Source: Luteimonas aestuarii (GTDB taxonomy: Bacteria; Pseudomonadota; Gammaproteobacteria; Xanthomonadales; Xanthomonadaceae). Taken from it: DNA of 64,000 nucleotides. This document shows, in pieces, positions 63,521 to 64,000 of this stretch (position 1 is its first letter; every line of letters begins with the position of its first letter). Made by a program: the position numbers and the translations under genes. The notes under the pieces were generated by a model. It was not told the DNA's origin, ran no database searches, and was given only the letters and a program-made list of their open reading frames with translations. Location: contig NZ_SMTF01000003.1 in the NCBI RefSeq assembly GCF_004357985.1, positions 186,001-250,000 on the forward strand. The letters run 5' to 3'.

Positions 63521-63922
63521 CTACACGGTCAGCGGCAGCACGAAGCGCCACACCCCGAATGCCGCCATCACGACCAACGTCGAGAACGTGAGCAACGTGC
63601 CGGCGAAGCGACCGACGGAGTAACCGGCCGATCCACCCAGCCCCACCGCGTGCAGCACGCGCCCGAGCAGTAGCGCGATGCCGAACGTCCACAGCAGCGC
63701 CGCGCGGATGCCGGCCAGCTCCAGCAACGCCAGCATCAGCAACGCCAGCGGCACGTACTCGGCGAAGTTGGCGTGCACGCGCACCTTGCGCGTGAGCGCG
63801 GCATCGCCACCGGTGCCCACGCCCACCTTGTGCGCGCGGCGGTGCAGGACAACGCGCAGCGACAGCACCACGTAAAGCAACACGTGCAGTGACGTGACCA
63901 ATAATGCGATGCGCGGAATCAT
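63521..63922 (-). CDS. MAPEG family membrane protein
   Basis: 133 residues with four membrane segments (IALLVTSLHVLLYVVLSLRV, VPLALLMLALLELAG, LLWTFGIALLLGRVLHAVGL, LLTFSTLVVMAAFGVWRF). RVHANFAEYVPLALLMLALLE is the MAPEG glutathione-site signature. Bacterial members are poorly characterised; some have glutathione transferase or peroxidase activity. Its ATG overlaps the stop of the next gene upstream (ATGA). Confidence 0.9.
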   Translation of the reverse strand: MIPRIALLVTSLHVLLYVVLSLRVVLHRRAHKVGVGTGGDAALTRKVRVHANFAEYVPLALLMLALLELAGIRAALLWTFGIALLLGRVLHAVGLGGSAGYSVGRFAGTLLTFSTLVVMAAFGVWRFVLPLTV

Positions 63923-64000
63923 GCAGCGTCTCCGTGGAGTGACCGGGCAGCCAGGCGCTCGACCTGGTGGATGGCGACGAAACGGCCCTTCTCGTCGCGT
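63919..64000 (-). CDS. 3' end of an unidentified gene (cut by window edge)
   Basis: Last 26 codons only, ending RSLHGDAA then TGA, which overlaps the MAPEG start by 4 nt (ATGA). The reading RDEKGRFVAIHQVERLA gives no secure family. The overlap is the main evidence that it is real. Confidence 0.5.
   Translation of the reverse strand, partial: RDEKGRFVAIHQVERLAARSLHGDAA

Overview
The window is a high-GC chromosomal segment of a gammaproteobacterium, most probably a member of the Xanthomonadaceae/Lysobacteraceae (Lysobacter, Luteimonas or a close relative). This rests on the gene content and order (rng-maf; holA-nadD-rsfS-rlmH; yajC-secD-secF; trmJ/suhB), the strongly GC-biased codon use, a large TonB-dependent receptor with a carboxypeptidase-like N-terminal domain, and intergenic GTAG-type REP repeats. 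No rRNA, tRNA, CRISPR array, transposase or prophage gene was recognised. The placement is inference from content; no database search was possible.

Layout. 1-3.5 kb: RNase G (cut by the edge), Maf, a periplasmic SIMPL-domain protein, a 56-residue acidic protein and a TonB-like protein. 3.8-10.7 kb, minus strand: a housekeeping block leuS-lptE-holA-nadD-rsfS-(DUF695/RraB fusion)-rlmH. 10.8-12.4 kb: an exported amidohydrolase coupled to a SemiSWEET transporter. 13-14.8 kb: four minus-strand genes (three membrane proteins and a Cro/C1-type regulator) that all overlap by 4 nt. 15-20.6 kb: CnoX-like thioredoxin-TPR protein, DUF4442 protein, an unknown membrane-anchored protein, a Ser/Thr kinase fused to an FGE-like domain, and a DUF502 membrane protein. 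20.7-25.9 kb: RhlE helicase, then a LysM-FecR protein paired with a CHASE2-GGDEF cyclase. 25.9-30 kb: a LysR/SDR divergent pair, a DoxX-like protein and a Kef-type antiporter. 30.5-38 kb: beta-CASP metallo-beta-lactamase, an M13-family protein with broken zinc site, rhomboid protease, alkyltransferase-like protein, a CorC/HlyC-type protein and an ExoD-like protein. 38-42.9 kb: a GGDEF-EAL protein with its periplasmic binding protein, TrmJ and SuhB. 43.2-53.4 kb: secF, secD, yajC, tgt and queA, with an iron-type ABC transporter (fbpABC, Fur box upstream) placed between tgt and queA. 53.5-55.6 kb: Lrp regulator divergent from a class III aminotransferase. 55.8-62 kb: a probable organic-phosphate (phytate) scavenging locus: secreted pyrophosphatase, metallophosphatase and beta-propeller phytase-like lipoprotein on one strand, TonB-dependent receptor on the other. 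62.2-64 kb: upp, a Cro/C1 regulator, a MAPEG protein and the end of another gene.

The most unusual content is intergenic. Three dispersed repeat families were read directly: (1) a 69-nt element, three copies, with 21-bp inverted arms that differ between copies but stay paired, around a conserved 27-nt core; (2) a 265-285-bp multi-hairpin element, three copies in both orientations; (3) GTAG-type REP doublets in which the terminal GTAG supplies the TAG stop codon of the neighbouring gene in three of four cases. These are the best candidates for undescribed biology here, together with the DUF695/RraB fusion inside the rsfS-rlmH operon, the M13 pseudopeptidase, and two envelope-sensor/c-di-GMP gene pairs.
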